Program-made: the position numbers and the translations under genes
In this document: in pieces, positions 34,988-42,710 of the stretch
How the letters are laid out: each line of letters opens with the position of its first letter
Numbering within the stretch: the first letter of the stretch is position 1
The notes under the pieces: generated by a model
Databases searched by the model: none
Told to the model about the DNA's origin: nothing
Seen by the model: the letters and a program-made list of their open reading frames with translations, nothing else
Source of the DNA: Blautia faecis
GTDB taxonomy: Bacteria; Bacillota; Clostridia; Lachnospirales; Lachnospiraceae
Direction of reading: 5' to 3'
NCBI RefSeq assembly: GCF_020554845.1
Contig: NZ_JAJCIA010000035.1
Location: forward strand, 1-42,710
DNA: 42,710 nt

Positions 34988-35120
34988 ACGCGATAAATAC
35001 GCTGCGCGAGTTTGGCTCGCCTATCAAGTAAATGAGACAAAGCACGCTCTGCGAGTTTTATTCGTTATCGCGTCAGTCACCAAGGTTTTTCGTGCAGGCA
35101 CGAACTTTGGCTCGCCTATC
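34988..35120 (+). repeat. Palindrome-rich intergenic region between convergent genes
   Basis: ACGCGATAA (34988-34996) and TTATCGCGT (35065-35073) are a perfect 9-bp inverted pair. TTTGGCTCGCCTATC occurs twice (35011-35025 and 35106-35120). TTCGTGC-AG-GCACGAA (35089-35104) is a 7-bp hairpin extended outward by CCAAGG/CTTTGG. No coding potential; it may be another small repeat element or terminator-like structure for the RsmH-like gene. Confidence 0.6.
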
Positions 35121-35123
35121 GCA

Positions 35124-35166
35124 TAAATAAAATGGGGAGGAACCGCATCACTGCAGTTCCATCCCC
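35124..35166 (-). terminator. Terminator of the beta-propeller gene
   Basis: On the minus strand GGGGATGGAAC pairs with GTTCCTCCCC (one bulged base), followed by ATTTTATTT. The stop codon (35148-35150) lies in the loop. Confidence 0.75.
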
Positions 35167-36917
35167 CATATTTTACAATCTCTGGTTCCCACAACCATAT
35201 AACTTTGATATACAGCAGGAGATGCTTCGATGACTCCCTCACTGATCTGGTGGCAGTCAAGAACATCTCCTGTTTTTCCATCCAGAAGATAAATATGTCC
35301 TGTGCTGTTGCAGTAGAGAACCTTTCCGCTGCCATCCGGATTGTATACACATATAGGTGAAGACCAGGCATAGGCAGATTCATGTTCCCAGTTTACTTTC
35401 CCGGTATTTTTATCAATGCATGCAAGTACACCTTGTGCCTGTCCGCCGGTTCTGGCAACTGTCACATAAATGTTATCCGACAATTCTTCTTTTCCAACAG
35501 CGATGGTAGACTGTACACCGCCTGAAACACTGTCCTCGGAGGAACAGTCGTAAGAGGTCTGCCAGATGATCTCTCCTGTTTCCGCATCAATTTTCCAGAC
35601 AGGAACCTCTGCAGTGGTGCTGCTTCGCCAGCCCAGGCGGAAAGAGGTGCTGACATACAGGTAAAGGTGTCCGTCCTCCACAGACAAAACGGGAGTAGAG
35701 TTGGAGTCATCCAGAATATCCTGAACCCATACAAGCTGCAGGGTATTCAGATCCAGGCACATTAGATTGCCGCCGTTATCTGCAATAAAAAGATAACCGT
35801 CATAGATGGCTGCGCTGTCCTCCATGCCAAGCCAGTAGGAACCTACGCTGGTACGTGTTCCGTAGTAGCGCCATTTCACAATATGATCCGGATTGACGGA
35901 CAAGGTGCCTGCTTCCGGGTCATAACTGGTATTCAGCTTGATCAGATAAAGAATTCCGTTCTCTCCTGGATAGATCAGGGTATCTGTGGCAGCATCCACA
36001 AGAGCAGAGGAATCAAAGTAGCTTAAATTTCCGCGAAGGGAAAATTCATCATTATTTCCAAAGGTATACATCACACTGCAGTCCAGAAGATTCACAACAA
36101 AGACCCTGGCAGTGCCTTCATTGCTGTCATAACCTGCGCCCACATACATAATTGGATAACCTCTGGGATCAAGTGCACCTGCCCCTTTGAAGGTGAAACC
36201 AAGGTAAAGGGGATCTCTGGTAGCCTCGCCGGTTTCCAGATCCAGGAAATATACATAGCCGTCCATGCAGGCATAGATCACTTCCACAAGATCGTCTTTT
36301 TCCTTTGCCCAGTCGTACATATTCATGGACTTCTTTACTTCTTGGGACCATTTTTCCATAAGAGGCTGTCCGGTCCAGCCGCTTCCGGACCAGGTGGCAT
36401 CTCCGTAAGTAATAGAGCCGGTTTTTGCTGTCCAGAGATCCTGGATTTTTCCATTTTTGATCTGTGTATTGCCATAGGCTGCAGTGTCACGGAAATTGTT
36501 TCCGCGGAAGGTGACGATTCCATCCACATCTGTGTAGCTGATCCCGGCATCGAAGGAGTGGGGATCTGTGGAGGTATAATCCGAAGTATTGGCAAGTATC
36601 TGCCCGTCCACCTCAATGTCTGTGGTTTCTATGTATAAAGATGGTCTGGTGGAATCTACGGATTTAGGAGAAAATTCTGCCGGTCTTGCCATTGCGGCCT
36701 TTACAGCGGCAAGAGAGTTGGAGTCATTCATGTCCAGACCGCTGGCTTCCTCAACCATGGAAACTGTATTTACATTTTCCCGTATCCTTTTTACGAGGAA
36801 AACTCCTCCCAGTATAATTACTGCTGCAATGATCAGGATCCCTTCTGTAAGAAGAAGTCTTCGGAAGAAATATTTTTGCTGCAGCTGCTTTTTTCGTTTC
36901 CCTACTTTTCTTTTCAT
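35148..36917 (-). CDS. Membrane-anchored PQQ-like beta-propeller protein
   Basis: A 589-residue protein: basic N terminus, one membrane segment (about 24-43, GILIIAAVIILGGVFLV), a linker and then an extracellular domain with repeated propeller blades, each pairing an aromatic/Asp-rich turn such as YVYFLDLETGE, NLMCLDLNTLQLVW, IDAETGEIIWQTSY, IDKNTGKVNWEH and IYLLDGKTGDVLDC. These are PQQ/quinoprotein-type (BamB-like) blades, but the protein is not an identifiable enzyme, and WSGSGWTGQP is the only conserved-looking loop near the domain entry. It probably binds a surface ligand or scaffolds an envelope complex. The ATG at 36917 is chosen because the promoter places the transcript start at about 36943, after the upstream TTG at 36947. 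Confidence 0.85.
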   Translation of the reverse strand: MKRKVGKRKKQLQQKYFFRRLLLTEGILIIAAVIILGGVFLVKRIRENVNTVSMVEEASGLDMNDSNSLAAVKAAMARPAEFSPKSVDSTRPSLYIETTDIEVDGQILANTSDYTSTDPHSFDAGISYTDVDGIVTFRGNNFRDTAAYGNTQIKNGKIQDLWTAKTGSITYGDATWSGSGWTGQPLMEKWSQEVKKSMNMYDWAKEKDDLVEVIYACMDGYVYFLDLETGEATRDPLYLGFTFKGAGALDPRGYPIMYVGAGYDSNEGTARVFVVNLLDCSVMYTFGNNDEFSLRGNLSYFDSSALVDAATDTLIYPGENGILYLIKLNTSYDPEAGTLSVNPDHIVKWRYYGTRTSVGSYWLGMEDSAAIYDGYLFIADNGGNLMCLDLNTLQLVWVQDILDDSNSTPVLSVEDGHLYLYVSTSFRLGWRSSTTAEVPVWKIDAETGEIIWQTSYDCSSEDSVSGGVQSTIAVGKEELSDNIYVTVARTGGQAQGVLACIDKNTGKVNWEHESAYAWSSPICVYNPDGSGKVLYCNSTGHIYLLDGKTGDVLDCHQISEGVIEASPAVYQSYMVVGTRDCKIWGMELQ

Positions 36918-36949
36918 ATTCTGAATCCTTCCCTGTTCATTTGGCAAAA

Positions 36950-36978
36950 ATTATACAAGGTATGACTGGGAAATTCAA
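36950..36978 (-). promoter_or_regulatory. Promoter of the beta-propeller gene
   Basis: On the minus strand TTGAAT (36973-36978), a 17-bp spacer and TATAAT (36950-36955). Confidence 0.75.
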
Positions 36979-37041
36979 GATGTCAAGAGCTGTTTTGGAA
37001 ATTCAATTTTCAGATTGGGAAAAAGGGCGCAATCTTTTTTC

Positions 37042-37071
37042 TTGACAGTGTATGGCCTGGCTTGTTAAAAT
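37042..37071 (+). promoter_or_regulatory. Promoter of the RmlD-like gene and symporter
   Basis: TTGACA (37042-37047), an 18-bp spacer and TAAAAT (37066-37071) preceded by TGT, an extended -10. Confidence 0.8.
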
Positions 37072-37102
37072 ATTATTTATCGTATGAAAAGGAGGAGAAA
37101 AC

Positions 37103-37951
37103 ATGCTGAAAGTATGGATCGTAGGATCTGAAGGCCAGATTGGCGAGGCAATTAATGAAGTGCTGGATCCGTTGGAAATTGAAGTTTTGAATACAGACAA
37201 AAATGCGCTTGATATTACAGAAACAGACGAAGTTCTTCATTTTGGAGAGATCAACCGTCCGGATGTGATCATCAACTGTGCTGCGATCACAGATGTAGAA
37301 CTTTGCGAGAAGCAGCCGGAGGAAGCATTTCGTGTAAACGCTTTAGGCGCCCGCAACTTAAGCCTTGTAGCAAGAAAAACAGGGGCAAAGATGGTGCAGC
37401 TTTCCACAGACGACGTTTTTGACGGTCTGGCACAGAAGCCGTACACGGAGTTTGACAATACAAACCCTAAGACTGTTTACGGAAAATCCAAGTGCGCCGG
37501 GGAGAATTATGTGAAGGAGTTTACCCACAAGCACTTTATCATCCGAAGCAACTGGGTCTTTGGAAAGGGAAATAACTTTGTAAACCGTGTTCTGGAGGCC
37601 GCAGATCAGGGCAGAGCTCTTGCTGTAGCTGAGGATCAGTATGGTTCCCCCACAAGTGCCAAAGATCTGGCAAGAATTATCCTGCATCTGATCCGCACCA
37701 ATGAGTACGGAACCTATCATGCAACCTGTCAGGGTGTTTGCAATCGTTATGAATTTGCAAAGGAGATACTTCGCCTTGCAGGCAAAGAGGAGCAGCTGAA
37801 TCCGGTACCTACCCCGCAGTCTGATCTTTCTTCTGCCAGACCTGCATATGCAGTTCTAGACAATTTTATCCTTCGCATTATCGATGTATATGAGATGCCT
37901 GGCTGGAAGGATTCTCTGGAAGAATTTATGAAAGAAAAACGGGAGGGCTAA
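37103..37951 (+). CDS. rfbD: RmlD-like sugar-nucleotide reductase (dTDP-4-dehydrorhamnose reductase family)
   Basis: A 282-residue extended short-chain reductase. GSEGQIGEAI near the N terminus is the NAD(P) site; INCAAITDVELCE, STDDVFDG and the catalytic YGKSK follow, then RSNWVFG and the C-terminal AVAEDQYGSPTSAKDLA typical of RmlD. RmlD makes dTDP-L-rhamnose for wall polysaccharide, but no rmlA, B or C gene is near, so another substrate is possible. GGAGGAG precedes the ATG. It ends 1 base before the symporter ATG, so the two are one operon, an odd functional pair. Confidence 0.88.
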   Translation: MLKVWIVGSEGQIGEAINEVLDPLEIEVLNTDKNALDITETDEVLHFGEINRPDVIINCAAITDVELCEKQPEEAFRVNALGARNLSLVARKTGAKMVQLSTDDVFDGLAQKPYTEFDNTNPKTVYGKSKCAGENYVKEFTHKHFIIRSNWVFGKGNNFVNRVLEAADQGRALAVAEDQYGSPTSAKDLARIILHLIRTNEYGTYHATCQGVCNRYEFAKEILRLAGKEEQLNPVPTPQSDLSSARPAYAVLDNFILRIIDVYEMPGWKDSLEEFMKEKREG

Positions 37952-37952
37952 G

Positions 37953-39248
37953 ATGAGCGCGAAGAAAGAAAAGAATGTAAAAGAGAAAAAGAAGATCAGC
38001 TTAACCAGTATGATCTTTATTGCGCTGATCGCCGGAGCAATCACAGGAATGGTTCTCCATTACCTGGTGCCGGATAGCAGTGTGAAGAATGATGTGATTG
38101 TTGAAGGAGTGCTGTACGTTCTTGGGCAGGGCTTTATCCGCCTTATGAAAATGCTGGTAGTACCACTTGTTTTCTGCTCACTGGTATGTGGAAGTATGGC
38201 TATCGGTGATACTAAGAAGCTGGGAAATGTAGGTGGAAAAACACTTGCATTTTATCTGGTTACAACAGCGGTGGCAGTTGCAGTTGCCCTTGGAATCGGA
38301 ACTCTTTTGAGACCGGGAATTGGTCTTGATATGAGTAAGATCCAGGTAAATGCTTCCGATATTGAGACTATGGAGTCTACCTCTCTGGTTCAGACTATTC
38401 TCAATATCATTCCGGATAACCCCATCAAGTCCCTGGCAAGTGCGGAAATGCTTCAGATCATAGTGTTTGCTTTGATCATTGGTGTGATCCTGGCAAAGCT
38501 TGGGGAGCGTGCGGAGACCGTTTCCAACTTTATCAGCCAGTTTAATGATATTATGATGGAAATGACCATGATGGTTATGAGTCTGGCTCCTATTGGTGTA
38601 TTCAGTCTGATCGCAAGAACCTTTGCAACCATTGGTTTCAGCGCATTTGTGCCTCTGGCAAAATATATGATTGCAGTTCTGATCGCTTTGGCAATCCAGT
38701 GTTTTGGTGTATACCAGATTTTGCTGAAGCTGTTCACGGGCCTGAATCCAGTAAAGTTTATCCGAAAGTTTTTCCCGGTTATGGCCTTTGCCTTTTCCAC
38801 TGCAACCTCCAATGCGACTATTCCGCTTTCTATTGATACGCTGTACAAGAAGATGGGTGTTTCCAAGAAGATTTCTTCTTTTACCATTCCTCTTGGTGCG
38901 ACTATCAACATGGATGGTACTTCCATTATGCAGGGAGTTGCGGTTATGTTCGCTGCCCAGGCTTTTGGAATCCAGCTGACTCCTATGGATTATATTACAG
39001 TAATCGGAACAGCCACACTGGCTTCCATTGGTACCGCAGGTATTCCAAGTGTTGGACTTGTTACTTTGACTATGGTATTTAATTCTGTTGGTCTTCCAGT
39101 TGAGGCAATCGGTATTATCATGGGTATTGACCGTATTCTGGATATGGCGAGAACAGCGGTTAATATTACAGGTGATGCTGTTTGTACGACCATTGTGGCT
39201 TGCCAGAATGGGGCTGTGGATAAAGAAGTGTTTAATAAAGCTGAATAA
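37953..39248 (+). CDS. Dicarboxylate/amino acid:cation symporter (DAACS family)
   Basis: A 431-residue membrane transporter with eight helices and two re-entrant loops of the GltPh fold. HP1 is AFSTATSNATIPLSID, the unwound TM7 motif is NMDGT (INMDGTSIMQG), and TM8 is DRILDMARTAVNITGDA, whose Arg (MART) favours acidic substrates such as glutamate, aspartate or C4-dicarboxylates. A Lys-rich N terminus precedes TM1. Driven by Na+ or H+. It is translationally linked to the RmlD-like gene and is followed by a strong terminator. Confidence 0.95.
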   Translation: MSAKKEKNVKEKKKISLTSMIFIALIAGAITGMVLHYLVPDSSVKNDVIVEGVLYVLGQGFIRLMKMLVVPLVFCSLVCGSMAIGDTKKLGNVGGKTLAFYLVTTAVAVAVALGIGTLLRPGIGLDMSKIQVNASDIETMESTSLVQTILNIIPDNPIKSLASAEMLQIIVFALIIGVILAKLGERAETVSNFISQFNDIMMEMTMMVMSLAPIGVFSLIARTFATIGFSAFVPLAKYMIAVLIALAIQCFGVYQILLKLFTGLNPVKFIRKFFPVMAFAFSTATSNATIPLSIDTLYKKMGVSKKISSFTIPLGATINMDGTSIMQGVAVMFAAQAFGIQLTPMDYITVIGTATLASIGTAGIPSVGLVTLTMVFNSVGLPVEAIGIIMGIDRILDMARTAVNITGDAVCTTIVACQNGAVDKEVFNKAE

Positions 39249-39255
39249 AAATATT

Positions 39256-39300
39256 GGCGTGTATATGTGAGTTTAGACTCAGGTATGCACGTCTTTTTTT
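39256..39300 (+). terminator. Intrinsic terminator after the symporter
   Basis: A 17-bp stem (39257-39273 with 39278-39292, one mismatch and wobbles) closing on TTAG, followed by a run of seven T. Confidence 0.88.
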
Positions 39301-39370
39301 GACTAACTGTCCGCAACACATTGCCCCTCCCAGGCTGATTGTTCAAAGTAACTAGGAATTAATTAAAAAT

Positions 39371-39419
39371 AAACAGCATATAACACTTGACAACAGTATA
39401 ATACTGTTATATGCTGTTT
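39371..39419 (+). promoter_or_regulatory. Nested palindromic operator of the gntR-ABC operon
   Basis: AAACAGCATATAAC (39371-39384) and GTTATATGCTGTTT (39406-39419) are a perfect 14-bp inverted pair. Inside is a second perfect palindrome AACAGTAT-A-ATACTGTT (39392-39408) with a centre shifted by 5 bp. Together they cover the whole promoter, ideal for autorepression by the GntR protein encoded 18 bases downstream. Confidence 0.85.
39387..39415 (+). promoter_or_regulatory. Promoter of the gntR-ABC operon
   Basis: TTGACA (39387-39392), a 17-bp spacer and TATGCT (39410-39415), entirely inside the palindromic operator. The leader is very short (about 15 nt). Confidence 0.8.
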
Positions 39420-39436
39420 GCATAAGGAGGAGTCAC

Positions 39437-39808
39437 ATGAAGATCATAATTAATCACTCGTCGATGCAGCCAATTTATGAGCAGATCACAGATCAGATCA
39501 AGGCGATGATCATTGACGGGACGTTAACGGAAGAGGAAATGCTTCCCTCTGTGAGAACTTTGGCGAAGGAGCTGAAGATTAGTGCTCTTACGGTGAAGAA
39601 GGCGTATGACTTTCTGGAGGAAGAGGGGTTCGTGGTTACGGTGCATGGGAAAGGCAGCTTTATTGCCAAGAATAACCAGGGACTTCTTATGGAAGAGCGG
39701 AAGCGGGAGATTGAGACAGAACTGGAGGAAGTGATCCGGAAAGCGAGGATCAGCGGATTGTCTGAGGAAGAAATCCGGGAACTGTTTGAGCTTATTATGG
39801 AGGAGTAG
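39437..39808 (+). CDS. GntR-family regulator, YtrA subfamily
   Basis: A 123-residue protein. The N-terminal GntR winged helix is clear (PIYEQITDQIKAMIIDGTL, LPSVRTLAKELKISALTVKKAYDFLEEEGF, GKGSFIA), followed by only about 45 helical residues, too short for an effector domain, which is the YtrA type. Such repressors control the ABC genes downstream, often in response to cell-envelope antibiotics. AAGGAGG lies 6 bases before the ATG. The ABC ATPase gene starts 2 bases after its stop. Confidence 0.95.
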   Translation: MKIIINHSSMQPIYEQITDQIKAMIIDGTLTEEEMLPSVRTLAKELKISALTVKKAYDFLEEEGFVVTVHGKGSFIAKNNQGLLMEERKREIETELEEVIRKARISGLSEEEIRELFELIMEE

Positions 39809-39810
39809 AT

Positions 39811-40662
39811 ATGCTGCTGAGTTTGAAGAATTTGCAGAAGAATTATCCTGGATTTTCCCTGGATGTAAGTATGGAAATAGAAGAAGGACAGATCACCGGT
39901 CTGATCGGAGCCAATGGAGCAGGGAAGTCTACTACCTTTAAGGTTATTCTGGGGCTGATTCATCCTGATGCAGGAGAGATTCGTCTGTTTAATAAGGATA
40001 TGGAGCAGATTTCCCAAAAAGAGAAAGCGGATATAGGCGCGACACTTTCTGACAGCGGTTTTTCCAATTGTTTGACCGTGAAACAGATTGTGCATATTCT
40101 GACAGAGACTTATGAGAAATTTGACCGGGAGATGTTTGAGAAGCGGTGCAGCCTGTTTTCCATCCCCATGGATAAGAAACTGAAAGAGTTTTCCACAGGA
40201 ATGAAAGCAAAGTTAAAAGTGCTGACAGCCACCAGCTTTGATGCCAGGCTTCTTGTTCTGGATGAGCCTACAGCCGGTCTGGACGTGATTGCCAGGGATA
40301 GCATTCTGGAACTCCTTCGGGAATATATGGAGACGGAAGGAAGAAGTATTCTGATCAGCTCCCACATTTCCTCAGATCTGGAGAGCCTGTGTGATGATAT
40401 CTATATGATTGATAAGGGACGGATCGTGCTTCATGAGAATACAGATGTGCTGCTGGATGAATATGGTCTTATCAAGGCTGACGAGAAGCAATATGAATTG
40501 CTTGATAAGCAGCATATTCTCAAGGTGAAGAAGGAGCAATACGGCTACAGCTGTCTCACAGATGAGCGTGCATTTTATGTGGAGAACTACCCGCAGCTTG
40601 TAATAGAACGTGGGTCTGTGGACAAGGTTATTACCATGATGATCAAGGGGGAAGTATTATGA
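39811..40662 (+). CDS. ABC transporter ATP-binding protein (YtrB-like)
   Basis: A 283-residue single ABC domain with C-terminal extension. Walker A GANGAGKST (32-40), signature FSTGMKAKL, Walker B LLVLDEPTAGLD and the H-loop ISSHIS are intact, so ATPase activity is expected. The C-terminal 80 residues resemble those of drug/peptide ABC-2 exporters. It pairs with the permease whose ATG overlaps its stop (ATGA). The substrate is unknown; YtrA-type operons are linked to envelope stress. Confidence 0.95.
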   Translation: MLLSLKNLQKNYPGFSLDVSMEIEEGQITGLIGANGAGKSTTFKVILGLIHPDAGEIRLFNKDMEQISQKEKADIGATLSDSGFSNCLTVKQIVHILTETYEKFDREMFEKRCSLFSIPMDKKLKEFSTGMKAKLKVLTATSFDARLLVLDEPTAGLDVIARDSILELLREYMETEGRSILISSHISSDLESLCDDIYMIDKGRIVLHENTDVLLDEYGLIKADEKQYELLDKQHILKVKKEQYGYSCLTDERAFYVENYPQLVIERGSVDKVITMMIKGEVL

Positions 40663-41327
40663 AAGGTATGTTTGTAAAAGACATGGAAATTATGAGGGGA
40701 AACATGAAAACGTTCATTGGCGTATATATTATAGCCATTTTCTGTTTCCTTAGTACTTCCGCAGGTCCTTCTTTTCTAATCAGTTATGTGTCTGTTCTGG
40801 CTGCTGTTATGGCACTGAATACCATAGCAAGTGATGATATGGATAATGGTATGCCTTATATTTTTACTTTTCCTATCAGCAGGAAAGAATATGTGAAGGA
40901 GAAGTATCTGCTGGGTGCAGGGATGGTCACGGTATTGTGGGCTGTTGCTGTTGCAATTGCAATTGGCGTAAATGCTTCTGGATATCGTATGGTGTCCTGG
41001 GAAGAACTGATCGCTTCTGCAGCTGCCGGTCTTTTTCTTGCTGTTTTCGCAAATGCGGTTGTGTTTCCGGTACAGTTGAAATATGGAAGCTCTACAGGAA
41101 GGCTGGTGCTGCTTGTTCTTGTATTTGGCATCATGGCTGTAGGATGGATTGGCGTAGAACTATGCCAGAAAATGAAAGTGGATTTTTCAGGTCTGAAAAA
41201 TCTGGGCCTGCGCATTTGGAACCTTGGAATCCCAGTCTGTCTGGCGATGCTGTTTGTTCTTATGTTGCTAATGGTTCTGATTTCCTGTACAATATCCATA
41301 AAGATTATGGAGAAAAAGGAGTACTGA
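40659..41327 (+). CDS. ABC-2-type permease
   Basis: A 222-residue membrane protein with six hydrophobic segments: a short cytoplasmic start (MFVKDMEIMRGNMK), then FIGVYIIAIFCFL and so on, and the loop TFPISRKEYVKEKYLLG that contacts the ATPase in this family. The start overlaps the ATPase stop by 4 bases. It forms a homodimer or half-transporter with the preceding ATPase. The DUF362 gene follows 7 bases after its stop. Confidence 0.9.
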   Translation: MKGMFVKDMEIMRGNMKTFIGVYIIAIFCFLSTSAGPSFLISYVSVLAAVMALNTIASDDMDNGMPYIFTFPISRKEYVKEKYLLGAGMVTVLWAVAVAIAIGVNASGYRMVSWEELIASAAAGLFLAVFANAVVFPVQLKYGSSTGRLVLLVLVFGIMAVGWIGVELCQKMKVDFSGLKNLGLRIWNLGIPVCLAMLFVLMLLMVLISCTISIKIMEKKEY

Positions 41328-41334
41328 TCCTGGA

Positions 41335-42615
41335 ATGAAGAAGAATCAGATTTTTATAAAATGCGGAACTGAATATAAGGAGATGACGAAAGAGCTGCTG
41401 GAGGCGTGTGATCTGGCAGGAGAGATAGAGAAGAAGTTTGTGAAATACGGATTGAAGGCGCTTTCAGAAAATTCCGAGGCAGGTTTACAGCAGAATAGTG
41501 AGAAGGTTATAACAGAAGCGAAGTTTGAAACAAAGAGCAGTCTTATTGACAACTCTGAAGCAGAAGTGGACTGTTTTTATCCTTCGGATTCTGTGGAAAA
41601 ACAGAATTCAGAATTTGGTTTGTACAATATGCGGATCGGCATCAAGCCAAACCTGGTCGCTCCCATGGAAGCCTACTGGGGCGGCACCACTCACCCGGAG
41701 GTAGTCGCCGGAATCGTAGAATATCTTCAGGAAAAAGGGTTTTCCGATCTGGTGATCATGGAAGGTTCCTGGGTAGGAGATAAGACCTCCGAATCCTACG
41801 AAGTCTGTGGTTTCAAGTCCCTCTGTGAAAAATATAACGTTCCGTTCCTTGACATGCAAAAGGAAAAGGGTGCGCCTGTACAATGTGGCGATATGACCTT
41901 AAACATCTGCAAAAGTGTCCTTGACCTGGACTTCCTCATTAATGTTCCGGTACTAAAAGGTCACTGTCAGACCAAAATCACCTGTGCATTGAAGAACATG
42001 AAAGGTCTTCTCCCTAATTCTGAGAAGCGTCGTTTCCACGCATTAGGTCTTCATGACCCCATTGCCCACCTGGGCCTTGCTATCCACCAGGATTTCATCG
42101 TGGTAGACAATATTTGCGGAGATCTGGATTTCGAGGATGGCGGAAATCCTGTAGAGATGAATCGCGTTCTGGCAGCTGTGGATCCGGTTCTTATGGATGC
42201 CTATGTCTGCGACATGATGTACTACCAGGTAGAAGAGGTTCCCTATATCACAAAGGCTGCCGCCCTTGGTGTTGGCTGCGCCGACATCCGCCAGGTAGAA
42301 ATCCGTGCCCTTGATGGCAACCCCGGCGCTCCTGTTCCCAAGTCCCGGAAAGTGGTAGAGCTTGCCGACGCTGTAGAAGAAGTAGAATCCTGCAGCGCCT
42401 GCTACGGCAACCTGATCCCTGCCCTTGACCGCCTGAAGCAAGAAGGCCTCCTTTCAAACCTGACCACCCGAATCTCCATCGGTCAAGGCTACCGAAACCA
42501 GGAAGGCACCCTGGGAATCGGCCACTGCACCCGCCACTTCACCCACCACCTGGAAGGATGTCCGCCAACTGAAGAAGAGATTTATGAGTTCCTGAAAATT
42601 TATTTAGGACGCTAA
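41335..42615 (+). CDS. DUF362-domain protein with a Ser/Glu/Asn-rich insert
   Basis: A 426-residue protein. The DUF362 core starts at about residue 98 (MRIGIKPNLVAPMEAYWGGTTHPEVV) and includes NVPVLKGHCQTKITCALKNMKGLLP and the acidic FEDGGNPVEMNRVLAAVDPVLMDAYV. Between the N-terminal 45 residues and this core is a low-complexity segment (about 45-95). The C terminus has Cys/His pairs (CSACYGN and GHCTRHFTHHLEGCP) that could bind metal or an Fe-S cluster. Function of DUF362 proteins is unestablished. It begins 7 bases after the permease stop, so it probably belongs to the GntR-controlled operon. No terminator is visible in the 95 bases that remain. Confidence 0.85.
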   Translation: MKKNQIFIKCGTEYKEMTKELLEACDLAGEIEKKFVKYGLKALSENSEAGLQQNSEKVITEAKFETKSSLIDNSEAEVDCFYPSDSVEKQNSEFGLYNMRIGIKPNLVAPMEAYWGGTTHPEVVAGIVEYLQEKGFSDLVIMEGSWVGDKTSESYEVCGFKSLCEKYNVPFLDMQKEKGAPVQCGDMTLNICKSVLDLDFLINVPVLKGHCQTKITCALKNMKGLLPNSEKRRFHALGLHDPIAHLGLAIHQDFIVVDNICGDLDFEDGGNPVEMNRVLAAVDPVLMDAYVCDMMYYQVEEVPYITKAAALGVGCADIRQVEIRALDGNPGAPVPKSRKVVELADAVEEVESCSACYGNLIPALDRLKQEGLLSNLTTRISIGQGYRNQEGTLGIGHCTRHFTHHLEGCPPTEEEIYEFLKIYLGR

Positions 42616-42710
42616 GAAAGTTGCTATTTAATTGATTAAAAGTTCTTCAATGCGAACGCATTTGGACAATGTGTATTACTCACTCGCCGGCGCAACGCTC
42701 CAGCGAACTA

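Noticed and set aside
42649..42662. AATGCG-AA-CGCATT palindrome at the right edge
   Set aside because: Only 6-bp arms and no context; insufficient to call.

Overview
The window looks like chromosome from a gut Lachnospiraceae-type Firmicute (Blautia/Dorea-like). The basis is moderate GC, strong AGGAGG ribosome sites, single-chain GlyRS, a YtrA-type GntR/ABC operon, a wall-anchored protein built of Cna-B/SpaA/FctA-like domains, and a glycolytic pair of PPi-PFK and PPDK. This is inferred from gene families and style; no database search was possible.

Layout. 1-4.1 kb: the C-terminal part of a giant surface adhesin, open at the left edge. 4.3-9 kb: M16C metalloprotease, era, recO. 9.1-12 kb: glyQS, an acyltransferase-3 membrane protein, and two copies of a MITE-like repeat. 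12.1-17.3 kb: a LacX-type aldose epimerase (minus strand), then pfp and ppdK, which can together run a pyrophosphate-linked glycolysis. 17.3-20.6 kb: an accessory stretch with a second MITE-like element, an Uma2-type nuclease with an eroded N terminus, a GNAT acetyltransferase and a MATE exporter with a tiny leader ORF. 20.6-33.7 kb: a 13-gene nucleoside island, all on the plus strand: binding protein, ABC transporter (nupO-nupP-nupQ), udp, deoC, cdd, add, deoB, a Crp/Fnr-family regulator, punA, a PfkB-type kinase and udk. 33.9-37 kb: a divergent RsmH-like methyltransferase and, convergent to it, a membrane-anchored beta-propeller protein. 37.1-39.3 kb: an RmlD-like reductase and a dicarboxylate/amino-acid symporter. 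39.4-42.6 kb: an auto-regulated gntR-ABC-permease operon followed by a DUF362 protein. The last 95 bases hold no gene that I can see. No tRNA, rRNA or CRISPR array was seen.

How the genes fit together. The nucleoside island forms a near-complete route. Nucleosides enter through the BMP-type ABC importer. Cytidine and adenosine are deaminated (cdd, add). Uridine and purine nucleosides undergo phosphorolysis (udp, punA). The pentose-1-phosphate is isomerised by DeoB, and deoxyribose-5-phosphate is cleaved by DeoC. Udk (and perhaps the PfkB kinase) returns nucleosides to nucleotides. A Crp-like regulator sits inside the island, and three GACATATGTC-type palindromes lie upstream of its first gene, so a local regulatory circuit is a reasonable hypothesis.

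The most interesting points are: the local Crp-like regulator with its candidate operators; a nucleoside-binding protein without a lipobox; a structured terminator-containing spacer between the binding protein and its ATPase; two families of small MITE-like repeats, one of which supplies the end of a coding sequence; the nested palindromic operator of the GntR/ABC operon; the RsmH-like paralogue; and the PPi-glycolysis pair.
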